Part shown: positions 24,929-34,680 of the stretch, in pieces
How positions within the stretch are numbered: position 1 is the first letter of the stretch
Layout of the letters: the number at the start of each line of letters is the position of its first letter
Assembly (NCBI GenBank): GCA_021647785.1
Contig: JAKIUC010000036.1
Span: 1 to 43,167 of the forward strand
Origin: Melioribacteraceae bacterium
Lineage (GTDB): Bacteria > Bacteroidota > Ignavibacteria > Ignavibacteriales > Melioribacteraceae
Length of the DNA: 43,167 bases
Direction: 5' to 3'
Program-made: the position numbers and the translations under genes
Notes under the pieces: model-generated
Told to the model about the DNA's origin: nothing
The model's database searches: none
The model's input: only the letters and a program-made list of their open reading frames with translations

Positions 24929-26456
24929 TTATACTATTTTTATTATGTTTCTATTCTTTTTCAGCACTCTGCAAGCACAAACATCACCAATGGTTGTTGC
25001 TGGCGAGGTTTTAACAAAATCACCTTTGTACTATAACCATACCCCTAATATTGCACGCAGTAGTGATGGCACTTTGGTTGCAGTATGGAAATCTGCCGAA
25101 AAGCAAATTGTTTTTTCAGAGTATGATAATACTTTTGGCACTTGGGGACCAGCAACAACATTATCAAATGCTGGTAATGCTGCAGATAAAGCAGGAATTG
25201 CTACTGATAATAACGGAAATATTTATGTTGTTTGGCAACAAAGAGAAACAAGCGGCGAAGATTATGGTATCTATTTCAATAAAAAATCGAGTGGTTTTTG
25301 GTTAACTCCTCAAAACTTAACTGGCAATGATGCTGAAAATGAAGAGGTTTCTATTGCTGTAAGTGATAACGGAACTATCTTTGTTGCTTGGAATACCGAT
25401 GCAGAACCAGATAGCTCCGAATTTGTATTTTGTATTACAAGTAGTGACGGTGGTACAAGTTGGAGCGAGCCTGCAAGATTATCTTCCGAAGATGGCATTA
25501 TTGGTGGATCAAGCACAACTTCCGGAAGACCATATCTCGCAAAAGCTACAAACGGCAAAATGGTTTGTTCTTGGCACGAAGAACCTGATGGACATGCTGA
25601 CAGAGAGAGTTTTATAAACCAATATAACGGTACAAATTGGTTAGGAGAAGTTTCATATATAGTTACTGCCGATTCTGCAAATACCATGTACCCTGCTGTT
25701 GCTGTTGATAGCGAAGACAATATATATATGGCGATGGTTTCTTATACATCAACTGAGCAATTGCTTTTTATTACAAAAACTTGGGATGCTACTTCTTGGA
25801 CGGAAGGAAGCGAAAAAGTATTGTTTGAAGATACACAACTAACTAAACCTGTTTTAGGAATAGATAGTAAAGACAATATTTATATGGGCTTTAGAAGAGA
25901 TAATGCCGCTGATACTACATACGGACTTGAAGAAGTTGCATATATTGCTTCAGCAGATAAGGGTAATACTTGGTCGGAACCAACCTTACTTAGCCGAGAA
26001 AACTACGATGCAGGTTATTTAACACTTACACCCAATATCACCGATGCAGGAATTGACTTTTTGTGGAGAGAATCAGCTACACAGTTTATAGACGATGGAG
26101 ATACAACTGCCATAGTATATGGGCATGCAGATTTATTGGTTGGAGTAGATGACAAAAATCCGGCAACTAAACTGGATTATAAGTTAAACCAAAACTATCC
26201 AAATCCATTTAATCCAAGTACGGTTATTAGTTATTCAATACCTAAAAGTGGGTTAGTAACACTAAAAGTATTTAATATTCTTGGGCAAGAAGTTGCAGAA
26301 CTAATTAACAATGTAAAAACAGCAGGAAGTTACGAGGTCTCTTTTGATGCTTCGACAAGCTCAGCAACAGCTTCCAAATTAACCACTGGAATGTATATAT
26401 ACAAAATTCAATCAGGTGATTTTTCTGCTGTTAGAAAAATGATTTTAATTAAATAA
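24915..26456 (+). CDS. T9SS-secreted sialidase-like beta-propeller protein
   Basis: A 513-residue secreted protein. A signal peptide ends at TLQAQ. The body is made of propeller-like repeats with Asp-box motifs (SSDGGTSWS, SADKGNTWS) and recurrent VDSEDNIYMA or TDNNGNIYVV strands, as in sialidase/BNR folds. The sialidase arginine triad and FRIP motif are not evident, so binding or a non-sialidase role is more likely than hydrolysis of sialic acid. The C-terminal ~85 residues are a T9SS sorting domain (LNQNYPNPFNPSTVISYSIP, then ILGQEVAEL, ending KMILIK). The start has a very strong ribosome-binding site and overlaps the receiver gene by 14 bases. Confidence 0.85.
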   Translation: MRKVNYTIFIMFLFFFSTLQAQTSPMVVAGEVLTKSPLYYNHTPNIARSSDGTLVAVWKSAEKQIVFSEYDNTFGTWGPATTLSNAGNAADKAGIATDNNGNIYVVWQQRETSGEDYGIYFNKKSSGFWLTPQNLTGNDAENEEVSIAVSDNGTIFVAWNTDAEPDSSEFVFCITSSDGGTSWSEPARLSSEDGIIGGSSTTSGRPYLAKATNGKMVCSWHEEPDGHADRESFINQYNGTNWLGEVSYIVTADSANTMYPAVAVDSEDNIYMAMVSYTSTEQLLFITKTWDATSWTEGSEKVLFEDTQLTKPVLGIDSKDNIYMGFRRDNAADTTYGLEEVAYIASADKGNTWSEPTLLSRENYDAGYLTLTPNITDAGIDFLWRESATQFIDDGDTTAIVYGHADLLVGVDDKNPATKLDYKLNQNYPNPFNPSTVISYSIPKSGLVTLKVFNILGQEVAELINNVKTAGSYEVSFDASTSSATASKLTTGMYIYKIQSGDFSAVRKMILIK

Positions 26457-26471
26457 TACTAAACATTTAGT

Positions 26472-26500
26472 CGGGTGCAAAGTAAATACTTTTGCATCCG
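26472..26500 (+). terminator. Hairpin after the propeller gene
   Basis: CGGGTGCAAAGTA pairs with TACTTTTGCATCCG with one bulge, in a short-loop stem 16 bases after the stop codon. The sequence after the stem is ATAATTTTTAA, a modest T-run. It probably separates the signalling block from the TonB receptor gene, at least in part. Confidence 0.5.
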
Positions 26501-26527
26501 ATAATTTTTAATGTATTGAGGTAAAAT

Positions 26528-29254
26528 GTGAAATATTTTACATTTTTTATTACAGTAATATTTTTTTCAGCAAGTCTATTATTTGCTGCCGGAAGTGGTA
26601 AAGTAACCGGAGTTATTAAAGATGCATCTACCGGAGAGCCATTGATAGGGGCAAATATTGTAATTGCCAATACTGACTATGGTGCTGCTACCGATATTGA
26701 TGGAAACTTTATTATTGTTGGAATCAAACCGGGTACTTATTCAATAAAGGTTTCATCAATTGGGTATCAAAGTAAAGTTATTAACAACTTTAAGGTTATG
26801 AGCGGACTTACTTCTGAACTAAACGTATCACTTCCAGTTCAATCAATTGAAATGGAAGAAGAAGTAGTTGTTGAAGCTAAACGGCCTGTTGTGCAAAAAG
26901 ATCTTACATCTACAAGAGTTATTGTTGAAGGCAAAATGATTGTGGATGAACTACGTGCACAAAATATAAGTGATGTAATTAAATTACAGCCTGGCGTTAC
27001 TTATGGTACCGATGGACGTTTTCACGTTAGAGGTGGTAGAGCAGGTGGCTCGGTTATTCAAGTTGACGGAGTTCCTTTACTTAATCCATTTTCAAGAACT
27101 ACAAGTGGCGAAATTGAAGTTGAAAGTATTCAAGAATTTCAAGCTCTGTTAGGAACATTTGATGCAGAATATGGAAATGCTGCCGATGGTATTATAAACA
27201 TCAGTACTAAAGATGGAGGTAGCAAGTATAGCGTAAAAATCTCATACGAATCTCCTCAGCTAAACTCATCGCCATATCACGAAAAAGATTGGAACTTAAA
27301 TAGAGATGATATTAAAAATTTATCGGAAGCCGAACAAGAGAATTATAAAGATGTAGTTAGAAAGCCCGATGGTAGCTCTGCTTACGATTATGTAAGTGTT
27401 TTGGATGATGAGTATGCGGAAAAATATTTGCCAATTAAAGCACTTGGTACTTTTCTATTAAATTTTGCTGGTCCGGTACCATTTACAAATAATAAACTTT
27501 CATTTTATTTAAATGGAAGGATGAGAAATGAAAATAGCCAACTCCCCTTTGGGTATAATTTATATAAATCATTGCTCGGTAAATTAACTTATCTTCCTGC
27601 ACCAACCACACAATTTAGGTTTACTTACAATTGGTCTAACACAGCAAGGCAGAGTTATAGCCATCAATACAAATATTGGAGGTGGTTCGATTCTGGGCTT
27701 GATACTTTAAAGAGGCAAGGTAGTTATCCTATTACAGAAACCAATTCTAACAGACAAGTATTAAATTTCAAACAAGTTTTATCTAACAATACATTTTTTG
27801 ATATTACCTTAGCTCGTGTTTTTGAATATTATGAAAATACTGTTCCTGGTAGAAATGTTTATTTTAATTCCACAACAGGGCAGTTAGATTCTTCCGATTA
27901 TTTTAGACGCCGTAACGTAAGTGGCATTGGTGGTAATTTTAGATATGGCGATGTGCGGTATTGGCTAAACACCGAAAACACACAATATATATTTAAAGGA
28001 AATTTTGAAAGCCAAATAACAAATAATCACCTTTTAAGAACAGGGTTTGATTTTAAACAACACGAAATTAAAAGACACAGAATTGGAATGCCGCCAAGAG
28101 GTAATCTGCAATTTTTCACTTACAAACCAATTGAAGGGGCATTATACATTCAGGATAAAGTAGAATATAGTTTTATGATATTAAAAGTTGGATTGCGTTT
28201 AGATTATTTTGACCCTCAAGCATCTGCTTACCCCGACCCATCTAATATTCTAAAAATATATACAGATGATAGTGGCTCGGCAAATTATAAAACAGCAGAA
28301 AAAATTGAAGTTAAACCTCATATTCAACTTAGTCCGCGTATTGGTTTGGCACATCCAATATCTGATAAAACTTCAATTTATTTTGCGTACGGACACTTTT
28401 TCCAAATACCACGCTTCTACGATTTATATCGTAATCACGAATTAAACGATGTTCTGGCAAATGATGCTTTAGTAGGCAACCCTTCTATTAAACCCGAAAA
28501 AACTGTTTCTTTTGAAGTTGGTTTGCAGCAAGAGCTTACTCCAGAGTGGGGATTAAACTTAACTGCATACACAAAAGATATTTCAAACTTAATTTCAAGT
28601 CAATATTATTTTGTAGGAAGAGATTATACAACATTTACAAATGCCGATTTTGGAACTGTACGTGGTATTGATGTTACTATAAATAAGCACTTTAGTAATT
28701 TTTACAATTTCCGTTTAACTTACTCGCTTATGTCTGCCATGGGAAACCAATCTGACCCAACAGAGGGTTATACTTACAGAGAAGATAGAGCACATTTAAG
28801 ACCAAATAGAAATTATCCGTTAGATTTTGACCAAAGACATAAAATAGTTGCTCTATTAACAGTTAGGTTACCAAAGGGATTTGGCGGACAATTCTTGGAA
28901 TTGGTTTCATTTAACACAGTATTTATGGTCGGAAGTGGATTGCCATATACACCCACAAGCAGAGATGCTGATGAAAGCAATATAGTTCCTGAACCAAATA
29001 GTGGAAGAAGACCATGGACTTACAATTTAGATTTTAGAATGTCTAAAGAAATACCAATGGATTGGGTAAACCTTACAATGTATATGAATATCGAAAACGT
29101 ATTTGATACTGAAAACACCCGTTTTATTTGGTCGCGAACAGGTGAGGCATTGTCGCAAGGTCCTACATCTATTCTTCCAAACGATAGACAAGCAAATCCG
29201 GCAAACTTATATCCACGAAGAGCTATAAGACTTGGTCTATATCTTCATTTTTAA
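26528..29254 (+). CDS. TonB-dependent receptor with carboxypeptidase-regulatory domain
   Basis: A 908-residue outer-membrane receptor. After a signal peptide (SASLLFA) comes a carboxypeptidase-regulatory-like domain (~24-105: GVIKDASTGEPLIGANIVI, GTYSIKVSSIGYQSKVI), then the plug domain (VIVEGKMIVDELRAQNISDVIKLQPGV, the RGGRAG segment, VDGVPLLNP) and a large beta-barrel ending in a hydrophobic strand finishing LYLHF. It starts with GTG, preceded by GAGG. Such receptors import large or scarce ligands using TonB energy. It is followed within 18 bases by a secreted protein and then by a PorV-like protein. The substrate is not known. Confidence 0.92.
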   Translation: MKYFTFFITVIFFSASLLFAAGSGKVTGVIKDASTGEPLIGANIVIANTDYGAATDIDGNFIIVGIKPGTYSIKVSSIGYQSKVINNFKVMSGLTSELNVSLPVQSIEMEEEVVVEAKRPVVQKDLTSTRVIVEGKMIVDELRAQNISDVIKLQPGVTYGTDGRFHVRGGRAGGSVIQVDGVPLLNPFSRTTSGEIEVESIQEFQALLGTFDAEYGNAADGIINISTKDGGSKYSVKISYESPQLNSSPYHEKDWNLNRDDIKNLSEAEQENYKDVVRKPDGSSAYDYVSVLDDEYAEKYLPIKALGTFLLNFAGPVPFTNNKLSFYLNGRMRNENSQLPFGYNLYKSLLGKLTYLPAPTTQFRFTYNWSNTARQSYSHQYKYWRWFDSGLDTLKRQGSYPITETNSNRQVLNFKQVLSNNTFFDITLARVFEYYENTVPGRNVYFNSTTGQLDSSDYFRRRNVSGIGGNFRYGDVRYWLNTENTQYIFKGNFESQITNNHLLRTGFDFKQHEIKRHRIGMPPRGNLQFFTYKPIEGALYIQDKVEYSFMILKVGLRLDYFDPQASAYPDPSNILKIYTDDSGSANYKTAEKIEVKPHIQLSPRIGLAHPISDKTSIYFAYGHFFQIPRFYDLYRNHELNDVLANDALVGNPSIKPEKTVSFEVGLQQELTPEWGLNLTAYTKDISNLISSQYYFVGRDYTTFTNADFGTVRGIDVTINKHFSNFYNFRLTYSLMSAMGNQSDPTEGYTYREDRAHLRPNRNYPLDFDQRHKIVALLTVRLPKGFGGQFLELVSFNTVFMVGSGLPYTPTSRDADESNIVPEPNSGRRPWTYNLDFRMSKEIPMDWVNLTMYMNIENVFDTENTRFIWSRTGEALSQGPTSILPNDRQANPANLYPRRAIRLGLYLHF

Positions 29255-29272
29255 TTTCGGAGGTTAGTAAAT

Positions 29273-32140
29273 ATGTTTATAAAATTTAGAATAATTTTAA
29301 CTTTAAAAATATTTGTAATTCTGTTTGTTTCATCAAACTTGGTCTTTAGTCAGGATACTGATGCTCCGGTAAAAGGAAAAAAATCGTTGCTGAAAACAAT
29401 GGGTTTTGCAGATGAAGCAGTTGGCGTACAAACTAAAGGTCAGCTCCAGAATTTGATAATGAATTATGGACAGATTACCGACACGAGATACGAAGATAGA
29501 GGAAATGCTCCTACCGATTTATTTTTCGACTTTAGGTATCCGCGTGAAAACTTTACAGGAGTTTCCGACGACTTTTCAATTTTCTTTGCAATAAAAGAAA
29601 ATTCCAAAAATGGTGATAAGGGTAATGTTATTGATGCCTGGACGGATAACGATAATGAGGATTTTATAGCTAAGGATGGTTCGTACGGCAACACACATTA
29701 TAACCCAAGTAATGACCCATCTCCTCACACTCCCTTGTTATATAATGGTCAAACTCCATATTTGGCTCATAGCGATCTGCCCGATACGTGGCCAGTGGAT
29801 GAAAATGGAGTCTCCTTTTGGCCCGGAATTTTCAGACGCGACCCCATAACCGGTAAAGAGATTGAAGGTGAATTTTCATCCGACAGAGATATTTATATCG
29901 AGTTTAACGACAATAATAATCAGCAAGGGGATGTACTCGGCATCGAAGTAAATCAGATGGCATACAGCTACGGGAGAGTTTATGCCGACAATATTCTCTT
30001 CTTTGAATCGTGGATTATTAACAAAGGCGATAAAGATTTAACAAATTGTTATATGGGGTATTATCAAGACCCCGATTGTAGCGACCACGGCGAAGAAATA
30101 TTATTAATTAAAGATTCTACATTTGCCGATGGTAGCAGGTTACTTTCTATTGCACAACGCGATTTTGATGGCGATATTGGTGGTGCTACAAGACCAAATT
30201 CGAAAGGCGTAACAGAAGATTATACTTTTGGAACTGTCTTTTTAGAGACACCGAACAATATGGGAATTACTGATTTTCACTATTTTGTAGATACGGGTCC
30301 TACAAACGATGAAATATTATGGCCCATAATTACAAGTGATAAAACAAATCCTAGTCTGGCAGGAACCGCCGATAGATATTTTCACGGAAGCAATGTTCGT
30401 TTTGATGATGTATCAACTATTAAAGAAAAAGCCGATTTAGTTTGGATAGCTGCAACGGGTCCTTTCGATTTAGCAAAGGGCGACACTATTAAAAGTATGG
30501 TTGCTGTTGTAATTGGCGATGACGATGCCGATTATTATAAAAATGTTTGGCAAGCAAAAGAATTATTTGATGCTTTACTAAACGGTCCTGTTGCCCCTTC
30601 TTCTCCAAATTTAAGTGGTGTTGCAGATGATGGTAAAATAACTCTCTATTGGGATAATAAGCCAGAATTGGAACGCGACCCCTCAAGCGGAGAAATGGAT
30701 TTTGAAGGATACAAAATATACAGAAGTGAAGATGGTGGTGTTACGTGGGGAACAAAAATTACAGATGTCCGTGGCAGAACCTATGGATATGTACCCATTG
30801 CACAATTTGATTTGGAAAATAACATAAAAGGTATTGACCCTAAAAATTCGTTAATTTGGCTTGGCGAAGATAGTGGTCTTCAATATAAGTGGGTTGATGA
30901 AAATGTAATAAATGGAATTGAATATTCTTATACAATAGTTTCTTACGATAGAGGTACACCTACATTGTTCTCTCTCGAAGGAACAAGAGGTGATAGCCCT
31001 GATGTTCCTTACTTTGTAAATATTACTCCATCGCCAAAAGCATTGGATATAGTACCTGCTGAGCTTAAAGAGATTACGCATACCAAAGGTACTGGCGAAG
31101 GAAAAATAAATATTGATGTAGTTGATGATAGTGAGTTAACAGAGTATAATTACAAATTAACATTTGAAGAAACTCTAGCAACTCGTTTTTCGGTAACACG
31201 TATGGATAACGAAAACAACGAAATTTTCACTTCAAAATTAATTAGTGATGGTGTTACTACTGTTTCAGATGGTTTTAGCATTAGTATTGAAACAGATAAT
31301 CAACTTGGTGGATTAAAATCTATTGCAGATGTTGATGGCAATAGTGTTGAAGGAAGTAATAACGTGCAAGATAGTTCTTGGTACGTGGCAGCTAATTTAT
31401 TTCCGCAAGCCGATACATTATCGAAAACCGCAAGCTATTCTATTCAGTTTGGTGATGATAAAAGTTTTGCATATTCTTGGGGAATTGGACCCACATCCGT
31501 TGCAATATTTGAAACACCATTTTCAGTTTTAGATTTAACAAACAATCGAAAAGTTTGCTTCGAAGTTCAGGACGCAAATAAGAATAGCCAGTGGGATAAA
31601 GGTGAAATCATATTTATAACCCGTGTTCCATATCCCGAACCTGCACCAGCAATTGGCTCGCAAAACCCTGCAACGGTAGTAGCAGAGTTTGCTTATCAGG
31701 TAGTGATTAATAATGCACCCAATGGAAATTTAGATACACCTCCAAGTTCGGGAACAATAATTAATGTAAATAGTTATAATCCATTTACCAAATTAGACGA
31801 GTACCTGTTTAGCTTTAAGCCTACGTCAAACAATTCTGATAATATTGATTTAAGTAAAATTAAGGTAGTTCCAAATCCCTACATTGTTACATCTCTTTAC
31901 GAATCACAGCAAAATGTTCGCGAAATACGTTTTATGTATTTACCATCCGAGTGTAAAATATACATCTACACAATGTCTGGTACACTTGTTAAAACATTGT
32001 ATCATAACAACAATAGTGGCTCTATGGGCTGGAACTTATTGAGCGAGTGGAATCAAGCACTTGCATTTGGCATCTATTTTTATGTGGTAGAAGATCCGCA
32101 AGGTAATAAAACAACCAATAAATTTGCTTTAATTAAATGA
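29273..32140 (+). CDS. Large T9SS-type secreted protein with fibronectin III domain
   Basis: A 955-residue exported protein; the signal peptide ends near SNLVFSQ. The first ~430 residues are a conserved-looking beta-rich region with many Asp/Asn residues. A fibronectin type III domain lies at about 440-560 (SGVADDGKITLYWDNKPE, GYKIYRSEDGG, YSYTIVSYDRG). The C-terminal ~90 residues (VVPNPYIVTSLYES, IYIYTMSGTLVKTL, GIYFYVVEDPQGN, KFALIK) are a variant T9SS sorting domain that begins with VPNPY rather than NYPNPFNP. A very good ribosome-binding site (GGAGG) precedes the ATG. The position between receptor and PorV-like gene suggests a surface partner of the receptor; this is inference. Confidence 0.85.
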   Translation: MFIKFRIILTLKIFVILFVSSNLVFSQDTDAPVKGKKSLLKTMGFADEAVGVQTKGQLQNLIMNYGQITDTRYEDRGNAPTDLFFDFRYPRENFTGVSDDFSIFFAIKENSKNGDKGNVIDAWTDNDNEDFIAKDGSYGNTHYNPSNDPSPHTPLLYNGQTPYLAHSDLPDTWPVDENGVSFWPGIFRRDPITGKEIEGEFSSDRDIYIEFNDNNNQQGDVLGIEVNQMAYSYGRVYADNILFFESWIINKGDKDLTNCYMGYYQDPDCSDHGEEILLIKDSTFADGSRLLSIAQRDFDGDIGGATRPNSKGVTEDYTFGTVFLETPNNMGITDFHYFVDTGPTNDEILWPIITSDKTNPSLAGTADRYFHGSNVRFDDVSTIKEKADLVWIAATGPFDLAKGDTIKSMVAVVIGDDDADYYKNVWQAKELFDALLNGPVAPSSPNLSGVADDGKITLYWDNKPELERDPSSGEMDFEGYKIYRSEDGGVTWGTKITDVRGRTYGYVPIAQFDLENNIKGIDPKNSLIWLGEDSGLQYKWVDENVINGIEYSYTIVSYDRGTPTLFSLEGTRGDSPDVPYFVNITPSPKALDIVPAELKEITHTKGTGEGKINIDVVDDSELTEYNYKLTFEETLATRFSVTRMDNENNEIFTSKLISDGVTTVSDGFSISIETDNQLGGLKSIADVDGNSVEGSNNVQDSSWYVAANLFPQADTLSKTASYSIQFGDDKSFAYSWGIGPTSVAIFETPFSVLDLTNNRKVCFEVQDANKNSQWDKGEIIFITRVPYPEPAPAIGSQNPATVVAEFAYQVVINNAPNGNLDTPPSSGTIINVNSYNPFTKLDEYLFSFKPTSNNSDNIDLSKIKVVPNPYIVTSLYESQQNVREIRFMYLPSECKIYIYTMSGTLVKTLYHNNNSGSMGWNLLSEWNQALAFGIYFYVVEDPQGNKTTNKFALIK

Positions 32141-32150
32141 GGTTTTAAGA

Positions 32151-33173
32151 ATGAAATTTTTGTATATAATTCTCGCATTGTTGGTTCCACTTAATGTAAG
32201 CTACGGACAGGAAACCAATAAATCAGGAACAACGGCAGCACAATTTCTTAAAATTGGAGTTGGCTCACGAGCAACTGCCATGAGCGGAGCAATTGTTGGT
32301 CTGGTTGATGATGCAACAGCAACTTATTGGAATCCTTCCGGGTTAGTTGGTGTTAAAAAAATAACTGTAATTGCTAATGTTACTGATTGGTTTTTGGATG
32401 TTAACCACCAAAATTTTGCAATTGTTTTTCCTATTGATGGTTCACAGAATATCGCTTTAAGTGCTACAATTTTGAGTATGGATAAAATGGAAGTAACCAC
32501 CGAAAGAAAGCCAAATGGAACAGGCACTTTTTTTGAAGCCTCGGATATCTCGATAGGGTTAACGTATGCAGTTCAAATTGTAGATTTCTTCTCCTTTGGA
32601 ATTACCGGAAAATTTATAAATCAAAATATTTATAAAGAATCTGCCACAGCTTTTGCCATTGACCTTGGAACAACTTTAACTACAGGGTATAAAGGAATTA
32701 GTATTGGTATGTCGTTCCTAAATTTTGGAACAGCGTTAAAATTAGAGGGACCCGATTTGCAAAAATCGTATGATGCAAATCCTAATAATGCAACTAATAC
32801 CGGTGTTGCAAGCAACCTTGCCACAGAGCATTGGGCTTTACCGCTTACCATTAAAGTTGGTATTGGCTGGAATTTAATTAGCAATACCAACGCTTTAATG
32901 TGGAGCGAAATGCACAAATTAAAAATAGGCATAGATGCAAACCATCCAATAGATGCCCCAGAGTATATATCTTTTGGCACAGAGTATGGTTGGCATAACA
33001 CACTATTTTTAAGAGGCGGTTATAGTTATAACGATGGCGAAAAAGACTACTCACTTGGCACTGGAATTCGTTGGAGTGTAGCAAATAATTTTGTTCTTAA
33101 TTTCGATTATGCATTTGTTAATTACAAAAGACTAAGTGGTGTGCATAATATATCTGTAGCCATTGGCTTATAA
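32151..33173 (+). CDS. PorV/PorQ-family outer-membrane protein
   Basis: A 340-residue outer-membrane beta-barrel protein with a signal peptide (LNVSYGQ). The N-terminal signature KIGVGSRATAMSGAIVGLVDDATATYWNPSGL is typical of PorV/PorQ-like proteins; PorV is a T9SS shuttle or attachment component that receives secreted cargo. The rest has alternating beta strands and ends in a short hydrophobic strand (HNISVAIGL). Genes of this type often lie beside T9SS-substrate and TonB receptor genes in Ignavibacteria. It starts ten bases after the previous gene, preceded by GAGG. Confidence 0.85.
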   Translation: MKFLYIILALLVPLNVSYGQETNKSGTTAAQFLKIGVGSRATAMSGAIVGLVDDATATYWNPSGLVGVKKITVIANVTDWFLDVNHQNFAIVFPIDGSQNIALSATILSMDKMEVTTERKPNGTGTFFEASDISIGLTYAVQIVDFFSFGITGKFINQNIYKESATAFAIDLGTTLTTGYKGISIGMSFLNFGTALKLEGPDLQKSYDANPNNATNTGVASNLATEHWALPLTIKVGIGWNLISNTNALMWSEMHKLKIGIDANHPIDAPEYISFGTEYGWHNTLFLRGGYSYNDGEKDYSLGTGIRWSVANNFVLNFDYAFVNYKRLSGVHNISVAIGL

Positions 33174-33212
33174 AATTTTAATAACTTTTTAAGTATAGAG
33201 AAGCTTCCAACT

Positions 33213-34484
33213 ATGATGCCAGAAATACTTTACTTTGTTATTATGATAGTAACATTTATTCTTTGTGCTATGTGGTGGAAACAACCTATTGGAATATCTT
33301 TAATAATTTCATCAATTGTTGGTGCATTAGTAGCTGGCGAGGGAATTCCAATTCGTCATCTTGTTGAAGGTACATTTGCATACCTTGACCCAATATTAAT
33401 AATTGCAACCGCCCTTATTTATATGGAAGCACTTCGCCGCTCAGGAGCCTTGGGTAGCATTAGTACACTTATTATTACAAAAATGTATAGTAAACCTTTT
33501 TGGTTAATTATTCTTATTACACTTTTTGTAATGTTCCCAGGAATGATTACCGGTTTATCTACAGCAACTGTGCTAACTACTGGTGCATTAGTTGCTCCTG
33601 CCCTAATTCTGTTGGGAATTCCGCGTGTTACCGTTGCTGCTATGATTGCCATGACTGCTATTTATGGGATGATTGCACCCCCTATTAATGTTCCTGCAAT
33701 GATTATTGGTGGCGGTGTTGATATGCCATACATTGGTTTCGACATCCCTTTGCTTTTTGCCACCATGCCATTAGCCTTTGGTGTTAACCTCGCTTTGGGG
33801 TACAAATATATTAGGAATGTAAACATTGAAAAAATAAAACCAAAATTAGCCGATAATTTATTTCCAAAGTATGGATGGATGCTCTACGCTCCTCTCTTTC
33901 TCGTTGTAATTCTTTTGCTCGGAGTTAGAGTATTCCCAGAAATATTTCCAAATCTCGGTGTACCATTAATATTTATGATTGGAAGTATTGTTACATTATT
34001 AACAGGCGAAAAATCGAACTACTTTAAATTATCGCATGCAGGAATTAAAGATGCATTACCTGTGCTGGGAATTTTAATTGGAATAGGAATGTTTATTCAG
34101 ATAATGACACTTAATGGTGTGCGAGGTATGCTTGTAATAGGTAGTTTAAGTATGCCATCGTTTTGGCAATATTTAAGTATGGGTATTATGATTCCGTTAT
34201 TTGGTGCAGTTTCGGCATATGGCTCTGCTTCAGTTCTTGGTGTTCCATTTCTTCTATCCTTTCTTGGGCAAAACGAAATTATTGTTTGTGCAGCATTATC
34301 GTTGCTTACAGGATTAGGAGATTTGATGCCGCCTACAGCATTGGCGGGTATTTTTGCAGCACAAGTTGTTGGCGAAAAAAATTACTTCAAAGTACTAAAA
34401 GTAACTCTTATACCTGCTGTTGCCACTGCTCTTTGGGCTTTAACTATGATATACTTTGCCAATGATTTAGGGAAATTACTGTAA
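33213..34484 (+). CDS. TRAP transporter large permease (DctM-like)
   Basis: A 423-residue membrane protein with about 11-12 helices, the large subunit of a tripartite ATP-independent periplasmic transporter. Signature segments are GMITGLSTATVLTTGALVAPALILLGIPR, the conserved YGMIAPPINVPAMIIGGGVDMPYIGF and, in the second half, LTGLGDLMPPTALAGIFAAQ. These carriers move carboxylates such as C4-dicarboxylates or N-acetylated acids using sodium or proton gradients. Ordinary small-subunit (DctQ) and binding-protein (DctP) genes are absent here. The next genes encode a tiny membrane protein, a zinc hydrolase and a DUF6305-like exported protein, which may take their place. Confidence 0.85.
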   Translation: MMPEILYFVIMIVTFILCAMWWKQPIGISLIISSIVGALVAGEGIPIRHLVEGTFAYLDPILIIATALIYMEALRRSGALGSISTLIITKMYSKPFWLIILITLFVMFPGMITGLSTATVLTTGALVAPALILLGIPRVTVAAMIAMTAIYGMIAPPINVPAMIIGGGVDMPYIGFDIPLLFATMPLAFGVNLALGYKYIRNVNIEKIKPKLADNLFPKYGWMLYAPLFLVVILLLGVRVFPEIFPNLGVPLIFMIGSIVTLLTGEKSNYFKLSHAGIKDALPVLGILIGIGMFIQIMTLNGVRGMLVIGSLSMPSFWQYLSMGIMIPLFGAVSAYGSASVLGVPFLLSFLGQNEIIVCAALSLLTGLGDLMPPTALAGIFAAQVVGEKNYFKVLKVTLIPAVATALWALTMIYFANDLGKLL

Positions 34485-34504
34485 ATATTACTTAAAGGAA
34501 TAAT

Positions 34505-34654
34505 ATGATACTTAAAATTATATATCAACTAATTGTATTGTTTTTAATTATAATAATTGGTTACGGTGTATTTAAAGAAAAGTCAAAAATGATGAAGTTA
34601 ACTGCGGCTTTAGTTTTAATTCCGTTTATACTCCGCTTTTTGATGGTTAAATAA
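34505..34654 (+). CDS. 49-aa membrane protein after the TRAP permease
   Basis: A small gene with a good ribosome-binding site (AAAGGA, seven bases before ATG), 20 bases after the permease gene. The product has two hydrophobic stretches (LIVLFLIIIIGYGVF and LTAALVLIPFILRFLMV) joined by a short basic loop (KEKSKMMK), so two membrane helices with a cytoplasmic loop is the simple model. It is much shorter than DctQ (about 160 residues, four helices) but could act as a small partner of the permease. I do not recognise a family. Confidence 0.6.
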   Translation: MILKIIYQLIVLFLIIIIGYGVFKEKSKMMKLTAALVLIPFILRFLMVK

Positions 34655-34680
34655 TTTACTTAAAATTAAATATTATAAAA

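Noticed and set aside
24915-26456. Active sialidase
   Set aside because: Asp-boxes are present, but the FRIP motif, the arginine triad and the Tyr/Glu pair could not be located.
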